A stretch of 64,000 bases of DNA from Diphasiastrum complanatum (taxonomy: Eukaryota > Streptophyta > Lycopodiopsida > Lycopodiales > Lycopodiaceae), in contig CM055103.1 of NCBI GenBank assembly GCA_029204225.1, positions 57,026,205 to 57,090,204 on the forward strand. Direction: 5' to 3'. The notes beneath the pieces were generated by a model. It worked only from the letters and a program-made list of their open reading frames with translations, had not been told where the DNA came from and did not search any database. Position 1 is the stretch's first letter, and each line of letters starts with the position of its first letter. The position numbers and the translations under genes were made by a program. This document shows, piece after piece, positions 21,726 to 33,343 of this stretch.

Positions 21726-24437
21726 CTAGCTTGGTTCAATCAGTGCTTTACTAATCACTCCAAGTGATGATCTGAACTTCATAAAAGGTGTCTTTTGAAG
21801 TGGTTTAGTAAGTAGATCAGCTACACATTCATTGCTTGTAACATGCTCCAAAGCAATCTCCTTGGCTTGCACCATTTCTCTCACAAAGTGATGGCATATC
21901 TCAATGTGCTTAGATCTTGCATGGAAGATTGGATTGGATGCAAGGTGTTGGGCTGATATATTGTCATTGTAGATGATTGGTGCCTCCTTTGAATCCATGA
22001 TCTTTAGCTCCACCAATAATCTCTTGATCCAAAGTACCTCCTTTGTAGTGGTTGTCAAAGCTTTGTACTCAGCCTCGGTTGAAGATAGAGATATAATTTC
22101 TTGCTTTTTTGAAAGCCAGGAAACCACACCTTCTCCTATGAAAGTTGAATAGGCACTTGTTGATTTCCTATCCCTCTTGTCCCCTGCAAAATCTGAATCA
22201 CTAAATGCATGAAGTTTAATCACATCTCCTCTATATAGAATCCCAAAATCCAATGTACCCGAGATGTATCTTAGAATCCTCTTAGCCTTTTTCCAATGGA
22301 TATTCAATGGCTTTTGCATGGATTGGCTCAACCTACATACACTAAAGCTAAGATCTGGTCTAGTTATAGTGATCCACATTAAGGAACCTATAAGTTGCCT
22401 AAACAAAGTGATGTCCATGAAGGATCTTTCATCATCTTCATTTGGCACTTTTACATCTTGCTCCATTGGTGTGTCAACACTTTTGCATATTTCCATCTTA
22501 AACTTCTTCAAAAGACTTTGAGCATAGTTTACTTGACTTATAAAGATAAAATCAGACCCTCTAAGTACTTCTATGCCTAAGATGAAGTGAAGACACCCTA
22601 GATCTACCATCTTGAACTCTAAGGATAGATCTATCTTGATTTTTTCAATACCATCAACACTATTTCCACTAATGATGATGTCATCTACATAAATGAGTAA
22701 AAGTACAATACCAACATCATCAAACTTAATGTAAAGAGTGGGATCATATTCACTTTGAACAAATGAAAGTGAAATAAGATAGCAATGTAGTCTTGAATTC
22801 CAAGATCTCGAGGCTTGCTTCAAGCCATAGATGCTTCTTTGGAGATGGCATACTTTGTTCTCCATTCCATGCTTGATGAACCCTTGTGGCTGCTCCATAT
22901 AGATATCCTCTTCCAAAAAACCAATCAAGAAAGCATTAGAGACATCCATTTGACATAGAATCCATCCAAAATGTGATGCAAGTGCAATGATTAGTCTTAT
23001 TGTGACCATCTTGGCCACGGGTGCAAAAGTTTCCTCATAGTCTATCCCTCTCTCTTGAGCATAACCTTTTGCAACTAATCTTGCTTTATGTTTGTTAACA
23101 CTCCCATTTGCATTCAACTTAAGCTTGAAGACCCACTTGCATCCTATTACATTCCTTTGAGGTCTCTCAACAAGCAACCAAGTTTCATTCTCAATCAAGG
23201 CATCATACTCATCCAACATAGCTTTATACCATTCTTTGGAGTTCAATGCATCTTCAACATTAGACGGTTCTTCAAAACTAGATAAAGCATAAGAAGTGGA
23301 TGATATACCCTCAACTTGCTGTCCTTTGCCTTGATATGTGAGCCTTGATGGCTCCACTTTTGCCCTTGAAGATCTCCTTGGTGTGATAGGTGGGTTTGGT
23401 GCTTGCTCCTCCATGAGCTCCTCCTCAAAACCAAGATCTTGCTCCTCGGCCATCTTCTTCTTGATTGTTGGAGCACTTGAGCCTTCTTCAAGCATATGCA
23501 TATGATGTTCATCAAAGATGACATCCCTTGAAACAAAAAATTTGTTCAAGGATGGGAGATAGACTTTGTAGCCCTTGCTTGAGCTTGCATATCCAAGCAT
23601 GATCCCTCTTGTGGAAGATGGATCCTCCTTGGTTCTTGTTTCCAATGGCACATGCACATAACATATACACCCAAAAACTTTCAAGTGATTAAGATTGGGT
23701 TTCTTTCCATACAACATCTCATATGGAGTTTTGCCTTCAATTGCTTTGCAAGACACCCTATTCATCAAGTAGTTTGCACATACAAGAGACTCACCCCAAA
23801 AGGATTTGGGCAAACAAGCATCTAATCTTAAAGCCTTAGAACATTCACATAATGTTCTATTCCTTCTTTCAGCAACTCCATTTTGTTGAGGAGTGTAAGG
23901 ACAAGAAGTCTCTTTCTTGATCCCTTCCTCCTCACAAAAGGCCTTGAACTCATTGGAGATGAATTCTCCACCATTGTCACTTCTAAGAATCTTGATGCTA
24001 TGATTATGATGCTTTTCCACAAACAACTTGAACTTTACAAAAGTATCAAATACTTGAGACTTGAAGGAAAGTAAGAACACCCAACAATATCTTGAGTAGT
24101 CATCAATGAAGGTTAAAAACATGGATGAACCTCCATTAGATTTGGTGCTAGCAATGTGCACATCCGAGTGTATGAGTTCAAGAGGATGAGATGACTTTGT
24201 GATGGAGTTAGGAAACACCTTCTTATGTGCCTTGGATAAGGCACAAGCTTCACAAACCTTGTCTTCCTTCCCAATAGACCTTGGTAGGCCTAAAGCATAC
24301 TCCTCCTTGATCATAGCCTCCATGGAACCCGAGTTGACATGTCCAAGTCTTTTGTGCCATAAAGTAAAGGTAGATATCTTGCTCTTCTCGGCCAACATGA
24401 CAACATTAGTATCCACAAATGCATCCAGCTTATAAAG
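21726..24437 (-). pseudogene. Element B gag-pol, 3' part (integrase, RT, RNase H)
   Basis: An uninterrupted frame from the segment just before the integrase HHCC domain (MLAEKSKISTFTLWHKRLGH) to the same IEPS stop as in A. It keeps DDE integrase residues, QMDVSNAF, YVDDIIISG and the RNase H blocks. Visible differences from A include NAFLIG in RT and HVTSNE near the C-terminus. The break upstream is element C inserted at TAAAG, so no full polyprotein can be made. Internal Met codons could start a shortened protein, but no promoter is expected there. Confidence 0.9.
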
Positions 24438-25121
24438 TGTTAAAAATTCACAGTTCTAGCTTGACTAGTTTTGGTCATATGACTTGTAAATAGTTAGATG
24501 GTCATGATGTGGCTTGTCACACGTGCCAAATAGCATAGGATTCCATTCATAAGGATGTTCTCAAGTAGACCTAAGTGTTAGAACCTTTGGAATGAGTCCA
24601 AATTATGCTTAGATACAAGGGAGAAAAAATAGGAGCTATTTTTGGTAATTTTTGCATTGTTGAGGGATCTCCAAGATTCCAACCCTAACTTGGTAGGGAT
24701 GAAAGATCCACCAAAATTAGCATTAGGGATAGGTTTAGGGATACTCATACCTGCCCAAAACCGTGATGGATCATGTATATATAGGTGATGATATCTCACC
24801 AAAATCAATCAAGCAATTTCATGTTTTTTTTCTCTCATAATGGTGCAATTGCTCTCTATGTTCATAATTGTTTGAGTACTTGTGATTACTAATGATTATA
24901 GGATTGAATGTAGGTCTGGTGTACAGTACTCAGACTGTGGGAGGCCGTACTTTCACACGTGTGAAGCCTTCTTCAAGGATTTGGGCCATTTAGTGAGGTT
25001 CAAGCATAGATTTTTGATGGATTTTGATGGTTCAACTTGTGCTAATCTTATGAAATCATAATCTATTGTTTCCCTCATCATTTCAAGTGTTTTAGGATCC
25101 TTATTTGCTGTAATTTTTACA
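24438..25121 (+). repeat. 5' LTR of element C
   Basis: 684 bp, TGTTAAAAATTC ... TAATTTTTACA. Contains TTCACACGTGTGAA at 24,952-24,965 and a TATA-like TGTATATATAGG near 24,775. Confidence 0.95.
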
Positions 25122-25134
25122 TGGTATCAGAGCC
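25122..25134 (+). promoter_or_regulatory. Primer-binding site, element C
   Basis: TGGTATCAGAGCC immediately after the LTR; initiator tRNA-Met type. Confidence 0.92.
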
Positions 25135-25931
25135 TAAAGACTGAAATGAGCTAAATCCTTGGTTTGCATTCAATTTGATCACAATTTTTGATCTAAATCT
25201 TGTGTAGATTGGATCTTAGCATCTAGTATTGATTCTAGAACTCAAAGTGAGTCAAATACATTGGAGATTGGTGTTGTGTGACTTCATTTGCAGGTGTTTA
25301 GGTGTCTAAAACCAGAGGCAAAGTTGAATTCAATTCACATTACCAAGATAGCAAGTTTTGCTTGCTCCAAGCATTGATTTCTAAGCGAGTTTTGGAGTGA
25401 TTTCATAGAGAAGGCTTTCTAGCATTCAAGGAGAGGGAAGATCAGAGTTTTGGGGACTCTTCAAGGCTGTTCTAAGGTGTAGTAGGCACCTCCTAAAGTG
25501 ATTTAGGTTCAGTCCAACCATCGCTTGACTTATGCACCAAATTAGATCAATTTTTCATCAATTTTGATCATTTTTTGCTTGTGATTGGATAGTAGATTGT
25601 GTTGCATCCTCATTAAGTTCCATTTAGATCTTTTACAAGTGATTTTGGAAGTATATTAGGTTGCTGAAATTCACTCTTTATCAGATCATTTGGAAGCTTT
25701 AATGTTCTTTATAGAAAGAGGGGCAATTCTACTAGTATTGTCTACTTCAATCAAGCAAGTGCATTGTTTCTAGTATTCTATGATTTGATTTTGTTAGAGA
25801 TCATTCTTAGATCTTTATAGGAAGTCTATTACTGATCTTTTCAGGTCCCTAAGAAGTGGGATAAGGTAGACCTTCAATCAAATCAATAGAAGTAACCTTC
25901 ATTTGTGTCAAGTCCTTGATTAGGAGACTAG
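25135..25931 (+). other. Leader of element C
   Basis: About 800 bp of untranslated sequence, the inverted counterpart of the leaders of A and B. No ORF supported. Confidence 0.8.
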
Positions 25932-28900
25932 ATGGCATCTATAAATGCATATCTTTTGGATACTAATGAAAGGCTCAACAAAACTAACTATTCCATATGG
26001 AAAGTTAGAATGGAATCTATCATGATCATGCAAGATCTGATGGAAATTGTAAATGGTAAGGAGGGTGAACCTATTCATCCTCAAGAAAAAGCCAAATACA
26101 TCAAGAGGTGCAATGTTGCACTACATTGCATAAAAATGAATGTTGCAAATGAACTCTTAAGAGAGGTAGGAGATTGCACTTCAGCTCAAGATGCTTGGGA
26201 GACTTTGCAAAAGGTCTATGAATCCAAGAACCAAACTAGAATGTTAGCTTTGAAGAATCAAATCTATAGAAGCTATCAAAAGAAAGGAGAGAGTGCACAT
26301 ACTTTTGTCCTAAGAGTAAAGGAATTGAACAAAGAGCTAGCCTTTATAGGTGACCCTATCAAGGATGAAGAGCTTGTTCAACTCATATTGAATGGACTAA
26401 GCTTTGAATTTGACAATTTGGTTCAGGGATATACAATTATGGGTAAGCTACCCATACTTGAAGAACTCCAAGGCACGCTCATGGCCGAGGAATCAAGAAG
26501 GAGCCAAATGCAAGAGAGGATGGATAGGCTTTCCATCCAAGGTGGAGATGACCAAGCTCTCTTCACCAAAGGCAAAGGCAAGTCCAAAGGCAAAGGATCA
26601 ACATTCAAGAAGTCTACAAAGCTTGAGGATCAAGAAGTACCCCCAAAGGCATCTCCATCAACCACCAAAGTCAAGAAGGACAAATCAAAGGTGAAGTGCT
26701 ACTATTGTAGCAAGATGGGGCATTATGCCTCGGAATGCTTCAAGAGGAAGCAAGATCAAAGCCAAGCCAACATGAGCAAAGAGGAGGAGGAGAAGAGTTC
26801 ACATGAGGACTCTCTCATGATGTCCATATTTTCTTCAACAAGCTTCAAAGGAGAAGATCCTTGGTGGATTGACTCGGGTGCTAGTTCACACATGACTAGT
26901 AAAAGGGAGTTTTTCTCTTCTCTCTTATCTTATGATGGACCTATAAAGTCTATCTATACAGCAAATGATGAAGCTTGTAAGATTGAAGGAGTTGGTAGCA
27001 TTCCCTTTTGCTTAGGATCTTCCAAAAAGATCAACATAGAAGGTGTTTTGTACATTCCTACAATAACAAAGAATCTACTAAGTGTTGGCCAAATGGTAGA
27101 CAATGGTTTCAATGTTGACTTTGCTTCAAATGAATGTTTCATCAAGAAGAAGGGTAAGATAGTGGCTAAGGGCACTAGACTTGGCAAACTTTATAAGCTG
27201 GATGCATTTGTGGATACTAATGTTGTCATGTTGGCCGAGAAGAGCAAGATATCTACCTTTACTTTATGGCACAAAAGACTTGGACATGTCAACTCGGGTT
27301 CCATGGAGGCTATGATCAAGGAGGAGTATGCTTTAGGCCTACCAAGGTCTATTGGGAAGGAAGACAAGGTTTGTGAAGCTTGTGCCTTATCCAAGGCACA
27401 TAAGAAGGTGTTTCCTAACTCCATCACAAAGTCATCTCATCCTCTTGAACTCATACACTCGGATGTGCACATTGCTAGCACCAAATCTAATGGAGGTTCA
27501 TCCATGTTTTTAACCTTCATTGATGACTACTCAAGATATTGTTGGGTGTTCTTACTTTCCTTCAAGTCTCAAGTATTTGACACTTTTGTAAAGTTCAAGT
27601 TGTTTGTGGAAAAGCACCATAATCATAGCATCAAGATTCTTAGAAGTGACAATGGTGGAGAATTCATCTCCAATGAGTTCAAGGCCTTTTGTGAGGAGGA
27701 AGGGATCAAGAAAGAGACTTCTTGTCCTTACACTCCTCAACAAAATGGAGTTGCTGAAAGAAGGAATAGAACATTATGTGAATGTTCTAAGGCTTTAAGA
27801 TTAGATGCTTGTTTGCCCAAATCCTTTTGGGGTGAGTCTCTTGTATGTGCAAACTACTTGATGAATAGGGTGTCTTGCAAAGCAATTGAAGGCAAAACTC
27901 CTTATGAGATGTTGTATGGAAAGAAACCCAATCTTAATCACTTGAAAGTTTTTGGGTGTATATGTTATGTGCATGTGCCATTAGAAACAAGAACCAAGGA
28001 GGATCCATCTTCCACAAGAGGGATCATGCTTGGATATGCAAGCTCAAGCAAGGGCTACAAAGTCTATCTTCCATCCTTCAACAAATTTGTTGTTTCAAGG
28101 GATGTCATCTTTGATGAACATCATATGCATATGCTTGAAGAATGCTCAAGTGCTCCAACAATCAAGAAGAAGATGGCTGAGGAGCAAGATATTGGTTTTG
28201 AGGAGGAGCTCATGGAGGAGCAAGAACCAAACCCACCTATCACACCAAGGAGATCTTCAAGGGCAAAAGTGGAGCCATCAAGGCTCACATATCAAGGCAA
28301 AGGACAGCAAGTTGAGGGTATCTCATCCACTTCTTATGCTTTATCTAGTTTTGAAGAACCGTCTAATGTTGAAGATGCATTGAACTCCAAAGAATGGTAT
28401 AAAGCTATGTTGGATGAGTATGATGCCTTGATTGAGAATGAAACTTGGTCGCTTGTTGAGAGACCTCAAAGAAATGCAATAGGATGCAAGTGGGTCTTCA
28501 ATCTCAAGTTGAATGCAAATGGGAGTGTTAACAAACATAAAGCAAGATTAGTTGCAAAAGGTTATGCTCAAGAGAGAGGGATAGACTATGAGGAAACTTT
28601 TGCACCCGTGGCCAAGATGGTCACAATAAGGCTAATCATTGCACTTGCATCACATTTTGGATGGATTCTATGTCTAATGCTTTCTTGAATGGTTTTTTGG
28701 AAGAGGATATCTATATGGAGCAGCCACAAGGGTTCATCAAGCATGGAATGGAGAACAAAGTATGCCATCTCCAAAGAAGCATCTATGGCTTGAAGCAAGC
28801 CTCGAGATCTTGGAATTCAAGACTACATTGCTATCTTATTTCACTTTCTTTTGTTCAAAGTGAGTATGATCCCACTCTTTACATTAAGTTTGATGATGTT

Positions 28901-29887
28901 GATATTGTACTTTTACTCATTTATGTAGATGACATCATCATTAGTGGAAATAGTGTTGATGGTATTGAAAAAATCAAGATAGATCTATCCTTAGAGTTCA
29001 AGATGGTAGATCTAGGGTGTCTTCACTTCATCTTAGTCATAGAAGTACTTAGAGGGTCTGATTTTATCTTTATAAGTCAAGTAAACTATGCTCAAAGTCT
29101 TTTGAAGAAGTTTAAGATGGAAGTATGCAAAAGTGTTGACACACCAATGGAGCAAGATGTAAAAGTGCCAAATGAAGATGATGAAAGATCCTTCATGGAC
29201 ATCACTTTGTTTAGGCAACTTATAGGTTCCTTAATGTGGATCACTATAACTAGACCAGATCTTAGCTTTAGTGTATGTAGGTTGAGCCAAACCATGCAAA
29301 AGCCATTGAATATCCATTGGAAAAAGGCTAAGAGGATTCTAAGATACATCTCAGGTACATTGGATTTTGGGATTCTATATAGAGGAGATGTGATTAACCT
29401 TCATGCATTTAGTGATTCAGATTTTGCAGGGGACAAGAGGGATAGGAAATCAACAAGTGCCTATTCAACTTTCATAGGAGAAGGTGTGGTTTCATGGCTT
29501 TCAGAAAAGCAAGAAACTATATCCCTATCTTCAACCAAGGCCGAGTACAAAGCTTTGACAACCACTACAAAGGAGGTACTTTGGATCAAGAGATTATTGG
29601 TGGAACTAAAGATCATGGATTCAGAGGAGGCACCAATCATCTACAATGACAATATATCAGCCCAACACCTTGCATCTAACCCAATCTTCCATGCAAGATC
29701 TAAGCACATTGAGATATGCCATCACTTTGTGAGAGAAATGGTGCAAGCCAAGGAGATTGCTTTGGAGCATGTTCCAAGCAATGAATGTGTAGCTGATCTA
29801 CTTACTAAACCACTTCAAAAGACACCTTTTATGAAGTTCACATCATCACTTGGAGTGATTAGTAAAGCAATGATTGAACCAAGCTAG
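25932..29887 (+). pseudogene. Element C gag-pol, frameshifted by a 13-bp deletion in RT
   Basis: Reads like A through gag, zinc knuckle, protease (WWIDSGASSHMTS), integrase and the start of RT, then shifts frame at about 28,674 and stops at 28,688 (GWILCLMLS). The remaining RT/RNase H continues in another frame from 28,661 to 29,887, with NAFLNGFLEED, YVDDIIISG and SDSDFAGD. Compared with A, 13 bp are missing between TCTATGTC and TAATGC; short ATGTC repeats flank the lost piece, as expected of slippage. The deletion removes the QMDVS motif, including the first catalytic Asp of RT, so the product could not be active even with frameshifting. Other changes include an E-to-K in the RNase H STEAEYKA box. 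Confidence 0.93.
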
Positions 29888-29901
29888 ATAGTGAGGAGGA
29901 G

Positions 29902-30584
29902 TGTTAAAAATTCACAGTTCTAGCTTGACTAGTTTTGGTCATATGACTTGTAAATAGTTAGATGGTCATGATGTGGCTTGTCACACGTGCCAAATAGCAT
30001 AGGATTCCATTCATAAGGATGTTCTCAAGTAGACCTAAGTGTTAGAACCTTTGGAATGAGTCCAAATTATGCTTAGATACAAGGGAGAAAAAATAGGAGC
30101 TATTTTTGGTGATTTTTGCATTGTTGAGGGATCTCCAAGATTCCAACCCTAACTTGGTAGGGATGAAAGATCCACCAAAATTAGCATTAGGGATAGGTTT
30201 AGGGATACTCATACCTGCCCAAAACCGTGATGGATCATGTATATATAGGTGATGATATCTCACCAAAATCAATCAAGCAATTTCATGTTTTTTTCTCTCA
30301 TAATGGTGCAATTGCTCTCTATGTTCATAATTGTTTGAGTACTTGTGATTACTAATGATTATAGGATTGAATGTAGGTCTGGTGTACAGTACTCAGACTG
30401 TGGGAGGCCGTACTTTCACACGTGTGAAGCCTTCTTCAAGGATTTGGGCCATTTAGTGAGGTTCAAGCATAGGTTTTTGATGGATTTTGATGGTTCAACT
30501 TGTGCTAATCTTATGAAATCATAATCTATTGTTTTCCTCATCATTTCAAGTGTTTTAGGATCCTTATTTGCTGTAATTTTTACA
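29902..30584 (+). repeat. 3' LTR of element C
   Basis: 683 bp; palindrome TTCACACGTGTGAA at 30,415-30,428. Immediately followed by the TAAAG duplication and the resumed sequence of element B. Confidence 0.95.
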
Positions 30585-30589
30585 TAAAG

Positions 30590-31846
30590 TTTGCCAAGTC
30601 TAGTGCCCTTAGCCACTATCTTACCCTTCTTCTTGATGAAACATTCATTTGAAGCAAAGTCAACATTGAAACCATTGTCTACCATTTGGCCAACACTTAG
30701 TAGATTCTTTGTTATTGTAGGAATGTACAAAACACCTTCTATGTTGATCTTTTTGGAAGATCCTAAGCAAAGGGGAATGCTACCAACTCCTTCAATCTTA
30801 CAAGCTTCATCATTTGCTGTATAGATAGACTTTATAGGTCCATCATAAGATAAGAGAGAAGAGAAAAACTCCCTTTTACTAGTCATGTGTGAACTAGCAC
30901 CCGAGTCAATCCACCAAGGATCTTCTCCTTTGAAGCTTGTTGAAGAAAATATGGACATCATGAGAGAGTCCTCATGTGAACTCTCCTCCTCCTCCTCTTT
31001 GCTCATGTTGGCTTGGCTTTGATCTTGCTTCCTCTTGAAGCATTCCGAGGCATAATGCCCCATCTTGCTACAATAGTAGCACTTCACCTTTGATTTGTCC
31101 TTCTTGACTTTGGTGGTTGATGGAGATGTCTTTGGGGGTCCTTCTTGATCCTCAAGCTTTGTAGACTTCTTGAATGTTGATCCTTTGCCTTTGGACTTGC
31201 CTTTGCCTTTGGTGAAGAGAGCTTGGTCATCTCCACCTTGGATGGAAAGCCTATCCATCCTCTCTTGCATTTGGCTCCTTCTTGATTCCTCGGCCATGAG
31301 TGTGCCTTGGAGTTCTTCAAGTATGGGTAGCTTACCCATAATTGCATATCCCTGAACCAAATTGTCAAATTCAAAGCTTAGTCCATTCAATATGAGTTGA
31401 ACAAGCTCTTCATCCTTGATAGGGTCACCTATAAAGGCTAGCTCTTTGTTCAATTCCTTTACTCTTAGGACAAAAGTATGTGCACTCTCTCCTTTCTTTT
31501 GATAGCTTCTATAGATTTGATTCTTCAAAGCTAACATTCTAGTTTGGTTCTTGGATTCATAGACCTTTTGCAAAGTCTCCCAAGCATCTTGAGCTGAAGT
31601 GCAATCTCCTACCTCTCTTAAGAGTTCATTTGCAACATTCATTTTCATGCAATGTAGTGCAACATTGCACCTCTTGATGTATTTGGCTTTTTCTTGAGGA
31701 TAAATAGGTTCACCCTCCTTACCATTTACAATTTCCATCAGATCTTGCATGATCATGATAGATTCCATTCTAACTTTCCATATGGAATAGTTAGTTTTGT
31801 TGAGCCTTTCATTAGTATCCAAAAGATATGCATTTATAGATGCCAT
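30590..31846 (-). pseudogene. Element B gag-protease, 5' part (reads into C's LTR)
   Basis: Starts at the gag ATG (31,846) and runs through the UBN2 gag, the zinc knuckle CYYCSKMGHYASEC and the protease WWIDSGASSHMTS to GTRLGKLY, where element C interrupts it. The frame happens to stay open into the 3' LTR of C, adding about 57 foreign residues and ending at 30,416. The result is a chimeric gag-protease of 476 residues without integrase or RT. Gag and protease are otherwise intact, so a truncated capsid protein is conceivable (inference). Confidence 0.9.
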
Positions 31847-32643
31847 CTAGTCTCCTAATCAAGGACTTGACACAAATGAAGGTTACTTCTATTGATTTGA
31901 TTGAAGGTCTACCTTATCCCACTTCTTAGGGACCTAAAAAGATCAATAATAGAATTCCTATTAAGATCTAAGAATGATCTCTAACAAAATCAAATCATAG
32001 AATACTAGAAACAATGCACTTGCTTGATTGAAGTAGACAATACTAGTAGAATTGCCCCACTTTCTATAAAGAACATTAAAGCTTCCAAATGATCTGACAA
32101 AGAGTGAATTTCAGCAACCTAATATACTTCCAAAATCACTTGTAAAAGATCTAAATGGAACTTAATGAGGATGCAACACAATCTACTATCCAATCACAAG
32201 CAAAAAATGATCAAAATTGATGAAAAAATGATCTAATTTGGTGCATAAGTCAAGCAATGGTTGGACTGAACCTAAATCACTTTAGGAGGTGCCTACTACA
32301 CCTTAGAACAGCCTTGAAGAGTCCCCAAAACTCTGATCTTCCCTCTCCTTGAATGCTAGAAAGCCTTCTCTATGAAATCACTCCAAAACTCGCTTAGAAA
32401 TCAATGCTTGGAGCAAGCAAAACTTGCTATCTTGGTAATGTGAATTGAATTCAACTTTGCCTCTGGTTTTAGACACCTAAACACCTGCAAATGAAGTCAC
32501 ACAACACCAATCTCCAATGTATTTGACTCACTTTGAGTTCTAGAATCAATACTAGATGCTAAGATCCAATCTACACAAGATTTAGATCAAAAATTGTGAT
32601 CAAATTGAATGCAAACCAAGGATTTAGCTCATTTCAGCCTTTA
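31847..32643 (-). other. Leader of element B
   Basis: Near-identical to the leader of A; primer site TGGTATCAGAGCC (minus strand) at 32,644-32,656. Confidence 0.8.
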
Positions 32644-32656
32644 GGCTCTGATACCA

Positions 32657-33338
32657 TGTAAAAATTACAGCAAATAAGGATCCTAAAACACTTGAAATGA
32701 TGAGGGAAACAATAGATTATGATTTCATAAGATTAGCACAAGTTGAACCATCAAAATCCATCAAAAATCTATGCTTGAACCTCACTAAATGGCCCAAATC
32801 CTTGAAGAAGGCTTCACACGTGTGAAAGTACGGCCTCCCACAGTCTGAGTACTGTACACCAGACCTACATTCAATCCTATAATCATTAGTAATCACAAGT
32901 ACTCAAACAATTATGAACATAGAGAGCAATTGCACCATTATGAGAGAAAAATCATGAAATTGCTTGATTGATTTTGGTGAGATATCATCACCTATATATA
33001 CATGATCCATCACGGTTTTGGGCAGGTATGAGTAGCCCTAAACCTATCCCTAATGCTAATTTTGGTGGATCTTTCATCCCTACCAAGTTAGGGTTGGAAT
33101 CTTGGAGATCCCTCAACAATGCAAAAATTACCAAAAATAGCTCCTATTTTTTCTCCCTTGTATCTAAGCATAATTTGGACTCATTCCAAAGGTTCTAACA
33201 CTTAGGTCTACTTGAGAACATCCTTATGAATGGAATCCTATGCTATTTGGCACGTGTGACAAGCCACATCATGACCATCTAACTATTTACAAGTCATATG
33301 ACCAAAACTAGTCAAGCTAGAATTGTGAATTTTTAACA
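32657..33338 (-). repeat. LTR 3 of the A/B array (5' LTR of B)
   Basis: 682 bp with intact TG...CA ends; palindrome at 32,813-32,826. Followed by TCGAG, the partner of TTGAG at 15,550-15,554. Confidence 0.92.
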
Positions 33339-33343
33339 TCGAG

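Larger units (their letters stand above)
24438..30584 (+). mobile_element. Copia element C, full length, nested in B (opposite strand)
   Basis: LTR 24,438-25,121, primer site 25,122-25,134, leader, gag-pol 25,932-29,887 (frameshifted), polypurine tract GTGAGGAGGAG, LTR 29,902-30,584. Perfect 5-bp target duplication TAAAG. Same family as A and B. Its two LTRs differ at only a few sites (a T-run length, TAATTTTTG/TGATTTTTG, AGATTTTTG/AGGTTTTTG), so insertion was fairly recent. Confidence 0.95.
21030..33338 (-). mobile_element. Copia element B (second unit of dimer), split by element C
   Basis: Same family and strand as A. Its 3' half is 21,712-24,437 and its 5' half 30,590-32,656, with LTRs 21,030-21,711 and 32,657-33,338. 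Element C sits between the halves, flanked by TAAAG on both sides (24,433-24,437 and 30,585-30,589). Without C, B would read like A, with an Asn-to-Ile change in the RT box (NAFLIG). The primer site is at 32,644-32,656. Confidence 0.9.
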
